From positions 12,516,995-12,580,994 of the forward strand of contig NC_067132.1 in the NCBI RefSeq assembly GCF_021347895.1: a DNA stretch of 64,000 nt. Reading direction: 5' to 3'. Within the stretch, counting starts at the first letter, position 1, and each line of letters opens with the position of its first letter. A model generated the notes under the pieces. That model did not search any database, was not told the origin of the DNA, and was given only the letters and a program-made list of their open reading frames with translations. The DNA comes from Acanthochromis polyacanthus (Eukaryota > Chordata > Actinopteri > Pomacentridae). Shown piece by piece: positions 10,463 through 22,455 of the stretch. Made by a program: the position numbers and the translations under genes.

Positions 10463-12292
10463 GGACAGACAGATAAGCAAACTCCGGTGATTACATAACC
10501 TCCTGGCGGAGGTAATAATTATCTTCCTGTAAAATTTGTACATCTCCCTGTAAAACTACCAAATATTTTTGACACCTTTTCTCCTATTTAACAGGAAGCG
10601 ACAGAACTAAGTATGTTCTTAAAGGTAATATACCCTGGAATTTAAAAGGTGTGATACTTTACTGATAAAGTATGGTATTTTTAACCGTCACATATTCAAC
10701 TTTGCAGTAGAACAACCAAAACAATGACAATCAAACATAGTAGACATTGATAATACTCTTAACTGACAATTTAAAGAAATGCAAGTCGTGTTTGTGTCCC
10801 TCTTTTGTTTTATTTCATTTGAATTACTCATGTAGCTGACATCTCTGTTTCTGAATCGTGTTTTTGAAACTGCCATCAGTACTCTGCAGTTTTAAGGCAG
10901 AAATTCACTGATTATTTTGCTCATGATATGTCTTTAAGCAAATGAAAACATCAGACAGACATCTTAATATGATTAAAGCCTTGATTTTCATTGGATGGGT
11001 CTTTAAATCTCAACACAAAACACACAACCAGAGTAGTTTTCACAAAGAGAGATGGCACGTCTGTCTTATTTAATGACATTTCCACATTTAATAAAACTCC
11101 CTATTCCAGCCACACGCTGGCAGTCTTTCTTGGAGAATCAAATTAAATGATTTGATTTTCACAAGGAACAAAGATATTTTGCATTAAACTAAGTTGAACT
11201 AATGGCCCCAAGAAGTCAAGTGGTGTACAGAATTAGCGCTTAATCTAATTCAGTCTCAAACACATAATGATCTTCAAAATCTTCACTTGCCAGATAGGAA
11301 GATTTATTTTGGTCAGCTGCTGACAGATGGCTCTAAATGGCGAAGATAAAGCGAAAGCGAGATCTCCTGTTGTGTGCAATGGTATGTTTCAGTATATGTT
11401 GTCCATTGGATGGCTGTTAAACACTGAACAGATGGGAGTTCAGCAAGATTCAGACTGACACATCAAACCTCCCATCCTCTGCTGGCTGCTGTCAGGCCGC
11501 TGTTATCCTCTGTTACTACCGGTAGTGGGCTGCTTCCTGCTCTAGGAGCTGTCAGCACTAAACATAGACCAGACCACAGTGTCAGTGCGAGGCTTTTAAA
11601 CAGTGGTTTTACTGTGGGATTGTCTCCCTCCACTGACTTCACTTAACCACACAAGTCACGATATCCCTCATTTTTCCGTACTGGTAATGGTTTCTGCTCA
11701 GATTCCAGCAGTGACATTCGAATGTGTCCCAGTGATAGACTAATATAAGTCTTATTAATAAACAGGCAACTACACTGTGTTATCAGCCGTTCACTTCAAT
11801 GCAATGTTAGCAAGACAATGGAAAAGTATTGACAAGAACATCTGCATAAATTGGCAACTGACACAAGAATAGTCCAAACCAGACTACATTACATTAAAAA
11901 AAAATCCATATTAAACAAGCCAGTCAACCATTTTTTTACTGCTTCACTGCATTTAAAAAGGGCTTTGCATGGAATTGTGCCAAAAGTCCTGTTTGCCACA
12001 AAGGAGGATTGTGTAATCTTATTATTTTATTGGTCCTTTGCTTTCAGCGGAAAAAAAACGCAATCTTTGTTACTTTCAATTGAATTTTGAAAATGGAAGT
12101 CGTATGATAGTTTCAGTTATTGTTGTCATATGTTTAGTTAAGGTCTTCCAAGGCTGCACGTTCAAATGTCCTTCATCAGTTCATATTGAGGATAGCCTGA
12201 ACAAGTTTATCTGTCCTTGTTCTGATCTGTGTCCCTTATTATTTAGCTGCAGGAACTGAAGACAGGAGAAGACTGGAGGTTCTAGTAAGGAG

Positions 12293-12747
12293 ATGTTAGT
12301 GGTGAAATTTGTTCGAGAGAGGGAGAAGGATAAGGGCCTTAAGTCAGGAAGGAGGCAGGAGTGTGGCCGTCTGGTAGGAGCTTGTGATTGGGAAATGCAT
12401 GTAGATTTAGGAGGAAAGTTTGTAGCTCCCCAAGAAATAGTGTTTACTAATCTGAGGCCAGACATTGTATTGTGGTTTGTGAATGAACAGACAGTGTATT
12501 TCATTGAGTTAACAGTCCTGTGGAAGTAGCTTATGAAAGGAAGAAGGCTAGATATGCAGACTTAAAGACAGAAGCTGAGCAGAGCGGATAGAGAACCAGA
12601 GTTGGCCCAGTTGAAGTACAGTGTAGGGACTTTGTTACAGGGTCACTATTGAGGGAGCTGGAATCGCAGGGGCAGAGTCTGAGGAAGACGGTGAGGGACG
12701 TGGTAGATGTGGCTGCTAGATCTAGTCAGTGGATATGGATTAGGAGA
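12293..12747 (+). pseudogene. broken C-terminal ORF of a retroelement-like protein
   Basis: The first frame reads ...ACDWEMHVDLGGKFVAPQ, then LRPDIVLWFVNEQTVYFIELTV, stopping at 12527-12529. Stepping one frame at about 12521-12526 restores YERKKARYADLKTEAEQSG. A TAG at 12589-12591 then interrupts, followed by a further open run ending SSQWIWIRR. The order LRPDIVLW / IELTV / YERK..RY / WIWIRR is one I recognise from repeat-encoded proteins of fish and cnidarians. The PD...E spacing recalls PD-(D/E)XK nucleases, but the expected Lys is Thr, so this is only a suggestion. One frameshift and one stop show that it is dead. Confidence 0.7.
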
Positions 12748-12907
12748 TATATTAATAGTTGGGGGGGGTGAAACAGAGGCAGTGAGGGAGTAGAGGGAGG
12801 CAGAGGACAAGCCCTCTCCTTCACTTTGCTTTCCTTGCCTTCTTTTTCCTCTCCCAATGGGCATAGGTCCAGGAAATGAAGTGTAGATCAGGTGGGGGAG
12901 TGGCCAG

Positions 12908-13506
12908 CAGTGTTGCCAACTTCGCGACTTTCTCGCTAAATCTAGCGACTTTTCAAAGCTCCTAGCGACTTTTTTTTGTCAAAAGCGACTAGCGACAAAT
13001 CTAGCGACTTTTTCGGCCGTTTTGGAGACTCTAATAGGAAAACTCAGCTCATTCTGCAGTTACTGTTTTCAACAAGCAGCAGGTGCTGCTGTGAGCTTCT
13101 CCCCCTCCCAAAGCACAGGCTGTCAGTCCAGTAACCCCGCAGCAGTCCCAGTGAGGGGAGGGGGACACCCACATCACTCCACGGCCAGACAGCAGATGAA
13201 TCGCGCATGCGCAAAGTCACTACAGATCCCATCCAGACTTACGGAGCCATATAAACGAAAATGTTTCTTCACTGTCATACTAAAATAAACCACAGCATTT
13301 AGCCTCTAGTACAAAAACATATTTTGGATGTTTTATACTCACTTTTTGGTCTCTTCCACAACGTTATTCCTCTCTCCTACAACGTTGATTACAATTACAT
13401 GCAAACTGGGAAATATGCAAATTAGGCGATGACGTCATTTAGCGACTTCTAGCGACTTTTAGGACAGCCAACAGCGACTTTCCTTACTGAGGAGTTGGCA
13501 ACAGTG
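12908..13506. mobile_element. hAT-type MITE with 8-bp target duplication
   Basis: 599 bp beginning CAGTGTTGCCAACTTCGCG and ending GGAGTTGGCAACAGTG. The ends form imperfect inverted repeats (CAGTGTTGCCAACT / CACTGTTGCCAACT). It is flanked by a perfect 8-bp direct repeat gtggccag at 12900-12907 and 13507-13514, the hallmark of hAT transposition. The subterminal regions repeat agcgactttt in several copies. The interior has no transposase, so the element is non-autonomous. Confidence 0.88.
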
Positions 13507-13689
13507 GTGGCCAGTTAGAGTCTCTTTGGGACTATGTGGCCATCTCAGGTAAATCTGTGATGTAAGGTACTGGCTGTGTCTTTGTCTTTTAGTTTGTTGT
13601 TAGTTTTCTCTTGTTAGATAGCATTATCAATTAGAAGTTAGCACTTGGTACTTGCATCTTAGATGAAGTCTGCTTGTATAGTTTCTGTC

Positions 13690-13960
13690 TGTGGGGAGCT
13701 TGGCTAAAGTAGGGAAGTATTTTAGCAATTAGCAGTTAGCATTAGCATGTAGCACTAGCAAGTTTGGCGAGCTGGCTTGTATAGTTTTTTTGTCAGTGGT
13801 ATGTTTGCTTTGGACATGGTAGTAGTCTTGCAGCTAGCATTAGCATTTAGAGAGGTTTGGAAAGTTCACAAGTATAGTTTCTTTGTCACTTTTTAGCAGT
13901 TGGCACTAGGTGTTCAGCCTTTTGTACTAGCTAACTGGTAGCATCAGCACTGAAGCATCT
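13690..13960. repeat. TTAGC-rich repeat block
   Basis: It contains agcaattagcagttagcattagcatgtagcac and further agctagcattagcattt phrases, and two copies of the phrase tgtatagttt..ttgtca (about 13780 and 13872). It resembles the 4540-4690 block. It lies between the two recognisable parts of the decayed retroelement and may be a later insertion. Confidence 0.45.
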
Positions 13961-14337
13961 CCTAAACGGGCCTGGGTCAACTGGACGTGGCAGTGCTGTC
14001 TGGATTGTGTAGGAGATCTGGGATGCCAGAGTTCATTGCCTAGCCTCCTGGAGGTGTTGTGGGACTAAATAGGTGAATCACCGTTGAAGGGAAGTTTCCA
14101 CCTGATGACCCCCAGAGATGTGTTATGAATCATTGCTCACTGGTGTGTATACTGAGAGATCAGGGATCCTAGGTCCTTCATTGAGTGCACATCCTTTTTG
14201 TTTGGAGCACAAGTTTCCTGTGTTTAAAATAACTTAGTATCTGAATACACACTTTTAAGTATTGTAGATTAGATGTAATACCTGGACATGTTTACTGTTT
14301 AATGCTGTAGGAGGCAGTCACTCAGACTACAGGTAGT

Positions 14338-14430
14338 TGTATGTTGGCAAGCAGAAAGCATTATTGGGGTTTGACCAACAAGGTGCCACCATGACAAAGT
14401 CCTCTGTGACGTCTCATGACCTCTGACCAG
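14338..14430 (+). repeat. short dispersed repeat, copy 1
   Basis: The sequence tgtatgttggcaa..agaaagcattattgggg..caaggtgccaccatgacaaag..cctctgtgac is shared with a minus-strand copy at 28790-28885 and a plus-strand copy at 52374-52470. No ends or target duplications were identified. Class unknown. Confidence 0.5.
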
Positions 14431-15076
14431 GGCTAATTTTCTTGAGACCAACTTGTAATAACTCAAACAAGTCTACATCCCTTTGACATGCGTATTAGAG
14501 ACACTTTTTTCCTATATCATGTGTCTGTTGTCCAGTTTGCATCACTTATGTCCTACCACAAATTGTGCTCTACTTTTATGACACCTACATGAGAGCGGAT
14601 GTAAACAAAGGATCAGGCTGAAGTTTATGCTGATACCAGTGTGGTTGGTTTGGTTAGTGTCTGTCAATAATTAACTGAAGTTCATACAACCCTTTTGAAC
14701 TTCAAGTAATGAACTTTATTTCTAAACACAAAAATCTGCCATTTAAAAATGCAAAGCTTTGCAGTGTAGGTCTTGACTAATAGATGATTAATTCACAGTC
14801 CCACACAACTTGTGGCTTACTAAGAAAAGAGAGGGGCGAGCTCATGCTGAAAAATTCGGAGGAGGTGGCTGCCTTCCAGGAAACACCCAGGGAACAAATG
14901 GCGCCTTCATCTACAACATTGTGTACATTTTCAAATGGCAGGGAAAGGAAGATAACAGCTGACTTTCTCAAAATGAAATTTTTGTGAAAATGTTCACAGG
15001 TATTTAAGAGAAAAAGGCAAAATTATCCATCTTTAAAGCTTAAAATTATAGGTGAGAGGGAGGGGAGGAAACATAC

Positions 15077-15142
15077 TCTATGAGGTCCTCCAGGTGGTTG
15101 TAGATGTCCTCATCTTCAACACTCTCTTCTGTAGGAAAAGGC
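15077..15142 (-). CDS. vav3: vav3 exon 4: acidic region, first regulatory tyrosine
   Basis: 66 bp, phase 2 in and phase 2 out. The translation after the split Arg is PFPTEESVEDEDIYNHLEDL and onward, rich in Asp and Glu. The Tyr in DEDIY falls at residue 141, matching the first of three autoinhibitory tyrosines in the VAV acidic region. In VAV proteins this tyrosine lies close to DH surfaces and is phosphorylated by Src/Syk-family kinases on activation. The donor is ATAGA|GTATGT. Confidence 0.94.
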
Positions 15143-15344
15143 CTGTAAAAGCAAACAGAGAGGAGTCTGTTTTTGACCTAAAATCTCATATTGTTTTCAT
15201 GTGGTTCTCCTTTACATTGCGCTACATTTAATGACATATATGTTTGCATATAACAACATCACAAGACATAATCACATCATTTTATACCTTCAAAAATATA
15301 TATAGTTGCACTGTTTTGCATTACATCATTTCACTTTGGCTTAC

Positions 15345-15403
15345 CTGATTCCAGTTTGTTGCGCGATCACTGTGTGGGAGAGTTTAGATAGTGTATCCAT
15401 AAC
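15345..15403 (-). CDS. vav3: vav3 exon 3: end of CH domain
   Basis: 59 bp, entering in phase 0 and leaving two bases (AG) that complete an Arg codon with exon 4. The translation is VMDTLSKLSHTVIAQQTGI plus split R, aligning with the VIETLSRLS...TGIR segment of VAV3 (about residues 108-127). The acceptor TTTTCCAG is preceded by a pyrimidine tract, and the donor is CAG|GTAAGC. It is separated from exon 4 by only about 0.2 kb but from exon 2 by 34.5 kb. Confidence 0.95.
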
Positions 15404-18400
15404 CTGGAAAAGAAAGACAGATGTCATTTAGAAATATTCTTTATATTATTTTATATGCAAAAGCCTGACAAGGAATAGTGTGACCCACATGGAAGATTTT
15501 TTTCGGGTGTTGGTGTTGCATTTCCAAGAAGAGACACATGAGGGCAGCATTTTCAAAGCCTTCTCTCATGTTTGTGTGAAAAAACAGACATTGGATGTTA
15601 TGGGCGCTAATGAAGGTGCACACTGCAACTTTAATCAAATGTTGGTATGTGCATATATATATATTTATAACACTACATTAATTGGATCTGCTTTAACGTC
15701 CCCATATATTGGAATGAATTTAAAATAGTAACACACAGTTTAGTGCAATATGATGAGAGGGAGCAGACAAATGAACAAGGCTCCTCCACAGTAAAATGAC
15801 TCATTTGACACACAGTCAACAGTTAGCAGCACAGTAACAGCAAGACAGCGTCACATGACCTGATCAGTAATTGATCATGCTGTGAAGTGAACTGCGTGTC
15901 CTCGTGGGCTGACATGATTGCTATTAGTATGACATGTAATTTCACGCTTCTGTGCTCAGTCCTGCCAGTGCCCTTGACTTCCTCTATGTGTGTGTGTGTG
16001 TGAGTGTGTGACCTGCTTGACTAATCACTGCCGAACTCACCTGGTGAATACAGCTGTATTATCAAAGCTCAAAGCTGTGTTCATTCATGTTTCGCGCAAA
16101 CCTCTTGTCGTGTTTGCAAGCTCACACTCGCACATCACAGATGAAACGTAGATACATTTGCCCCGGAGCAAAAGCTCTCAAAGATCAATATTGATCGCAC
16201 AACTGGCCCTTTCCCCTTCCCCCTCCAGTAAACAGACAGTGGCACCACAAAGGACAGAGAGCCACAGAAACATGAGCAACAAACTAAAACTGCATCTGTC
16301 AGTGTATCAGTATTTCTACCCAGAAGGATCTCTAATCAGACTCGTGTTGATCAGCTGCAACCAAACTGCATCCCGTCCATCACACCAGACGTGGATGACA
16401 CTGAGTGACAGTTCAAGCTTCATAAATCTGTCAGATCCTGCATGTGGCAAGGCGTTTAATCATCACAAACACGAGGCGCTTCGGAGGCAGCAGTACGTTA
16501 ATGACACAGTGACACACAAATAAGAGCCGAGTTCATTAGTTGTAGCTGGTGATCAAAGGGAAATGTTAGTCGTGAGCAGCTGAACAGTGGGAGGATGCAG
16601 CGAGTTTGTGACTGCGCTCGGCTCTGCAGCAGTGGGTGTTAACACATCATGCGAGGAGGTGTAAAAGTGCTTCAAACGTACACTTGTATACATTTAAATC
16701 AACGTAGCAATTAAGAAGTAAGGATTAAACAGGTTACTGTACTATCTATAATCGCAAATAAAGCACTCATCATATTTTGTTCCTTTTTTTCCACTTGATT
16801 AACATGTAGACAAATAAATGGTGCTGTTTTCGCCTCTGAGTAATGTCTGCAGGTGTTCTTTAGAGCAACACAAGCCCAACAAATGAGCTATGACAGCCTG
16901 TTTGTAGCCTGAGAGACAAAATCCAGGGGAAAAAAAGAGAGTCACGCACTTTTTTCTTTTTTTCCTGTTTCTTAAGCTTACAACATTGAGCGCATTGACA
17001 TATTTGAAGGCGACACTGACACATATTTATCAGACGCTCTCTCATCTGTGGTGGGTGGACACGAGAAGAAGCATGTTAGTAAAATCAACCCAAAATAATT
17101 AAAGCGAGGGCGACAAAAATGAGGCTTTTGAATTGTTCTCCCGTTTCCTGTGAAATAAGCCCATGAAATAAGTGTTCCAGCGCAAGTGGAATTTATTTTT
17201 TAGCTTTAACTGGAACAAGAAAATCAATCCCGCTCATTTGCATGTACTCTTTAAATCGACTCCATTATCGAAGGAAATACAGTGCTGTTCAGAATGGTTG
17301 ATTCCAGGATGCTAAGTGCAGCATGGAGCTTTTTTTCTGCAAGCCAAATTAGAGAAAACACCCAAATCTGGCACATACTGTACAGAACTTATTTAGAGCT
17401 GTCAAACTATCATCCAAAACATACTGAAGCCCTGAAGGAGGTGCCTGGAGGTTAGACAACCTGTGCTATCACTGAGCCCTTCAGCAAGCAAAGAAGGACG
17501 GGAAAAACAGATTCAGACTTCAGGCAAGATTCTGCAACTATTTACGATGTGTGTATAGCATCCCTTTGTGCTTCATTAATGCAGTAATTATATAATGGTT
17601 TTGCAACATGTAAACGTTGTGTTAAAAATCTACTCAAACACACAGCATGTACTCATGAGCACATGTTGTTAAAAAACGGGACTGCAGATCTACGTCAGGA
17701 AAATCTTCCTCCTTCCACTTATTAATCCTCACAGAGTTATCAAGCAGAGCCGTTGGTGCACTCTCTCCAGTAATGAATGAAGGGCATGACATCCGGAGGC
17801 CAGTTGGCAGGTACAACATGTCCAAAAACTGAGGATCCACTGCGTGTTGAACAGAGCTTTGGAAGCTTTCCAGTTGTAGCTGGCAGGCGAAATTTAAGGG
17901 GACGAATCGTGAAATGTTGTGCTTTCTGGCTTCACTGAGCACATGAGTCACATGCATTCGGACACAAAACTGACCATCTGCATGCAGCCAGGAAGACTGT
18001 TTAAAGACATCCATCAGCAGTCATACCTCTAATAATAGAAACATCAAGAAAATGACCACAAAGGAAATGAGAGGTTTATAATTCCAAGACGCATATAGAC
18101 AATTTTTAGTGTCGAATTTCATTAGTCAGCAAGGCAAAAATACACATGATTACTACGTTTGTATTGCTACGAGTTAAAAAAGATCACAATGCAGAAACAG
18201 CAATAAGCAGACATGAGCTAAGAAAACAACTCGGAGATCACGCAGTAGATTGTGTGAACATAAATCAGAGGTCAAAGGCTGAGTAGCAGTCATGTACTGT
18301 ACTGCAGATGATGGAGGATGACTGGCCCTTTGATGGAGGCTAATAAACCTGCTCTGTCTGACCACGGTGGCACCGCCCGATCAAGTGATTCACACCAGAC

Positions 18401-21400
18401 CAATTAAAGCAGGATGAGGGATGTGTCTGCACAGAAGAAAGGCAGACGAGTGCACAGCATGTGGGAGTGGGTGGCTGCATGTATACGTGCGTGTTTGGAA
18501 GCGCTCATATATACATGATGTTCATATTAAAACATTCAAACCTAAAATTGCAGCTATTCAGCTTCTCAGCTTCATAATTTTATACTTGACGAGTGGAAAC
18601 AGCTGTAACACTGTAATTACACTTTACTGAACTCTGACGCTTACTCATAATTAAAACTGTAATTAATCATTATCACATGACGATTCCACTGATTGGATGT
18701 TAAAGCGAGGCTGCAGAAAAAATCAATAGCAGCCCCATGTATCTGTCTCTGACAAGACACAAAACCAATTTTCGATATTTGCTTATCCTCATTTTGCTCA
18801 TTTCTGCAGATATATTCTTTAGTGATGCATTTCGAATGTGTAACGTGTCAACATTTCTGCTGGTTTCACACACAAGCCGGCGTGCTGTCCCAGTTTTCAG
18901 CTCTCTGCTTTTGCTCCTCCTTTCTGTGGCTGCTTTTATTTTCTTTCCCCCTTTTTTTTCCTTCTAAATTACTGATTACCAGCTAAAAATAGAGATCTGT
19001 TAGGTAATCCACTGGAACACATACAGTTGGTCATATTATATGTTTTGCATAAAGACTTTGCTTAAGAAACCGAGACAAATATTTCTTTACAGTTTGCAAT
19101 TGAGGTCATTTAAAAGAGTTTGAAATCAGTGCTAGACAGTAGTCAGACTGACAGAGAATCTTAAATTAAAAGCATGACTGCCAGTCAGCTTTGACTGATC
19201 TTCCATTTTCAAGCTGCAACCAAAAGTCGCCCCAAAAAGACTATTTTGTTGCCAGGTCACACTGCACGTCAGCGTTCAGTTGTGCCATTTTAAACATAAA
19301 AACTGTTTTACAATACATTTTTTTGACACACATGTCCTCCATCTTCTGTCTTATTTTTTTGGTTAAATTAACAAATTTATCATGAACCTCCTTAATTTGG
19401 AAAATTGGACCACCTTCTATCATGGCTGCCATTTAGATAACTGTGAACCATTATACTCAGTTTTGAACCTTCCTCAGCAAAAAAAAAAAACAAAAATAAA
19501 AAAACAAATCACTATTCAGCCAGAACCATCATTTTTGTTTTGTAACCTGCAATTCAGAAGCTCAGCAACAGCAAAAATCATTGTTTGACCAACAGTTTCC
19601 TTTTATTGTGCAGTTTCCAAATGTATTATCAATCAACGCTATGTTTCCTGAGAGTCTAGATATGAGAGGTTACACATAATAAAATTCACAGCCTCTAAAT
19701 CATCTCAATAAACTAGGTGGCTGTTTTAGAAACTACAAACACACACAGATGCTGCCTTTTGCGTTTCACAAGTGTATTTGTCAGTGTATTGCTGCGTCTC
19801 TCAAACATTTTGTCCAAAATGCTTTCACATTAAAGTGCCAGCAACTATGTAAATGTGCCTGACCAGGGATCAGCTGTTTGACAGACACTGCCTTCAGGGT
19901 TTTCTCACCACACATATGATCGAAACCCGGAGGGAAACACTCGAGGGGCTGATCTGACCACACCGAACCAGCAGGCGCAAAAACACCTTCAGAAGACATC
20001 AGTATCAGCTGCATCCCTCTCTGACTGCTTTATACCTACATCGCCGTCTTGAAGTGTCTCACGCTTATCATCCAGTGTGTGGAAGTGCTTTTGTTTTCTG
20101 CACAAAGACCTAACGCTGTCTGTAAGAGGATGACTTTGGTGATGTAAACACTCAAGGATGATCTGAATGTGCTGAAGTGAAGAAACCAAACGCTCCAAAT
20201 TGGCTTTTCCTTTAAAAAAAATACAGTTCTGCTGAAGTTCTAAAAGAAACCACATATAAGTCTACAAAAAAAAATTTAAAGTTTTTCTTTGGCTCGTCTG
20301 TAAATGTCTTTTTGCATCACAAATGTATATCAATCAGCATGTTCTCTTTTTTAAAGTGTTCACAAACCTTTTAATGCCCCTGCCTCTGTGTTTGCAGGCC
20401 GTACTTTATAAAACATTAATGAAAAGCAGGAAGCTTTCAGTAAGCCAGTTTGTATTTCCAGGGTGAAAACCAGAAGGCTCTTCCATCCCATATTTTTCCC
20501 ATCAGACTTTTTGCTGTTGTTACAGTTGGGAGATGAAGGACATGTGAATATTTAACAGCCTCCACTGAAATACTGAAAGAATTTACATAAAAATACACAA
20601 GAGAGGGCGTAAGTACAATGCATGTTAGTTGATGATGTGTGGGGGTGTGATGCAGAGGGAGGGAGGGATGTAGTACATGTGTTACTGGGACTAACTGATT
20701 TCAGTTTGTTTTCAGTGTTGTGTGTATGCCACTGCACGTGAGATCCATTTTCGTGCACGCCGTCGTATGTGAGATTGATTATTGTTTTTTCACCGCATAT
20801 ACATACACGAACATGCGAGCACGACTGTCAAACAGACGCAGCCGGTGCATTAAATCCAATCCACATACAGAGGAGCCAATAAAAATGTAATTGGCTCAGA
20901 GAGACAGACTAGCTAATGTTTGACAATCAGTGCCACGGCTCATTACGACCCATAATACATAATTAGTGTGTTTGGATACACGTATAGCTGATTGGAATGC
21001 AGCACACGTTGGTCGTTTCTCCTCTGTCTTTATTGCCTGCATCATTTAGTCCACCACTCTCCTCATCAAACCCTGCTTTGCATTCACTCTACAGTCATGA
21101 AGAAGACACCTTGCTAGAAAATGCACTAAGTCAGCCAAATCTATAAATACTTCCACACGGCACTACTTGATGTTCTCGAACAAGCAAGTGAGAACAACAG
21201 GACTGTTCACATGTACATACTGGGAGTGCACATACATATTAAGATTATGATCTGGATGTCCTGAATAAGTAAAAACATGTTAAAGCAACGTGGCAGAATG
21301 AACAGATCAACTAAAGCACATCTAGAGATGCTCTGACCCGTCAAGTGGAAATGCAGCGTGTGTAGCCTAAAATCCAAGCTGCAGGTTGAAAGATCATCTA

Positions 21401-21437
21401 ATTCTGCATGTTCCTGCTATCTAAAGCTGCAAAAAAA

Positions 21438-22118
21438 TTAGTACTCTGCCAAGTAACGCGGCGGAGTTATGTGACGATATGTACGTTTGTCTGTCTATTT
21501 GCAACATTACTCAAAAACGAACCAACGGATTTGGATGAAATTTTCAGGGAAGGTCAGAAATGGCACAAGGACCAAGTGATTAGATTTTGGCAGTGATGCA
21601 AAGGCAAATTTATTTAAATAGCGCATTTCAACAACGAGGCGATTCAAAGTGCTTTACAAAGACATTAAAACAGAAGATGACAATAATTATTAAAAGAAAA
21701 ACAAAAGAAAATATTTAGCGGCTTACAGTCTGGATCCATGGATTTGTTAAAGATTTCTGTATCATTGTGAGATAGCAGCACGGTGTCACTGTAACTATGA
21801 GTGAACAAGTTAACACTACGTCAGGTGCCTGCTGACTTTCGCATGAGTGTGATCCTACTACAAATGGACCACTGCGGTCTAATCAGGACTTATCGGTGGG
21901 AAATGATACAAGGAACAATTGATTAAGTTATGGGGGTGTTTCCGAGTCCCATCAATTCCACTACATATTTAAGTCACACGATTCGGTATTCATACACATA
22001 CACGTGCAGAACACACACCTGTGCTCAACGCAAGGTCATTTCTTTATTAAAGACTACATCCGTTGGAAATGATGCAACGACTGAGCAGCTTTGGTGGAGT
22101 ACTGAGTGCTTTTCTTGT
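21438..22118 (+). mobile_element. five-copy DNA-transposon-like family, copy A
   Basis: It starts ttagtactctgccaagtaacg and ends tggagtactgagtgcttttcttg. The interior follows the family order: gcaacattactcaaaaacg, ggatgaaattttcagggaagg, ttagattttggcagtgatg, tctggatccatgga, tgatacaaggaacaatt, gtgctcaacgcaaggtcatt. Compared with the other copies it carries about 120 extra bp at 21600-21721. The inner ends form a short inverted repeat, ACTC(T/C)GCCAAGG in the better-preserved copies. No transposase is encoded and no superfamily is assigned. Confidence 0.75.
21600..21721. repeat. insertion inside family copy A
   Basis: This 120-bp block (atttatttaaatagcgcatttca ... attcaaagtgctttacaaagac) is absent from the other family copies. 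There the sequence passes directly from ttttggcagtgatg to gcttatagtctgg. The phrase atagcgcatttc..caaagtgctttaca is itself a frequent fish repeat motif. The ending is A-rich, consistent with retroposition. Target duplication not resolved. Confidence 0.55.
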
Positions 22119-22350
22119 TTAGAATTAAGTAACACTTTCTTAGACTGGGATGGACCATGCTTGTTGCCAAGCCTGCCAGACTTCACTTGGATGAAGTCAC
22201 AAAGCAGGATGAATTGTGATAACTAGTCAATTGGTATGTGAAAAGGAAAAGAGAACAGAACAATTTCAGATTTCAGAAGGTACTAGAAATATTTTTAAAA
22301 ATATATAGTAACCAACAAAGTATGTAAAAATTTGGAACTACTGGAGTTGA

Positions 22351-22455
22351 ACAACTCTAAATTGTTCGTAGGTGTGAATGTAAGTATGATTGTTTGTCTT
22401 TGTGTGTAGCCCTGTGATAGACTGGTGTCCTGTCCAGAGTGTCCCCTGCATTTAC
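22351..22455 (+). repeat. 3' fragment of tRNA-headed teleost SINE
   Basis: The sequence taggtgtgaatgtaagtatgattgtttgtct, followed by cctgtgatagactggtgtcctgtccag, matches the 3' half of the full copy at 28997-29347. The head is missing and the tail is truncated. Confidence 0.65.

Larger units (their letters stand above)
10028..10519. mobile_element. foldback (long inverted repeat) element with mirrored TG/CA tracts
   Basis: The left arm starts gaaaagcactcggagagcg, continues cctccgcc, a gtctgtctgtccg region, a (TG)n tract, and a segment ending ggacggattttcaccaaat...cgattagattttgg. After a spacer of about 70 bp (about 10238-10308) the same series returns inverted: ccaaaatctaatcg, the complementary body, a (CA)n tract, cggacagacag, and ggcggagg. 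The arms are nearly perfect over about 120 bp plus the microsatellites. The terminal phrase gaaaagcactc..gagagcgca is shared with the five-copy family elsewhere in the window, so this looks like a foldback derivative of that family. No protein is encoded. Confidence 0.8.
12256..14128 (+). mobile_element. decayed retroelement-type remnant, split by a hAT insertion
   Basis: The left part (12293-12747) is a broken ORF. The right part (about 13960-14128) contains SFHLMTPRDVL followed by TGA, which I recognise as the C-terminal tail that follows such ORFs in teleost repeats. Between them are a complete hAT-type MITE (12908-13506) and TTAGC-rich DNA (about 13690-13960). I infer one ancestral element with later insertions. 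The upstream reverse-transcriptase region was not recognised, so the element is truncated and its clade is unassigned. Confidence 0.6.
8274..15076 (-). other. vav3 intron 4, with a cluster of mobile elements
   Basis: 6.8 kb intron. From left to right: unique-looking AT-rich DNA (8274-10025), a foldback element (10028-10519), more unique-looking DNA (10520-12255), a decayed retroelement split by a hAT MITE (12256-14128), a short repeat shared with two other sites (14338-14430), and plain sequence up to exon 4. No additional exon was recognised. Confidence 0.75.

Noticed and set aside
16158..16523. 121-codon open frame on the plus strand in intron 2
   Set aside because: Its composition is like that of the surrounding intron. 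No family is recognised and no promoter or splice evidence exists.
17634..18014. 126-codon open frame on the minus strand in intron 2
   Set aside because: No recognisable domain or splice context, and its composition is ordinary for chance ORFs in unique intron DNA. One sequence cannot show selection.
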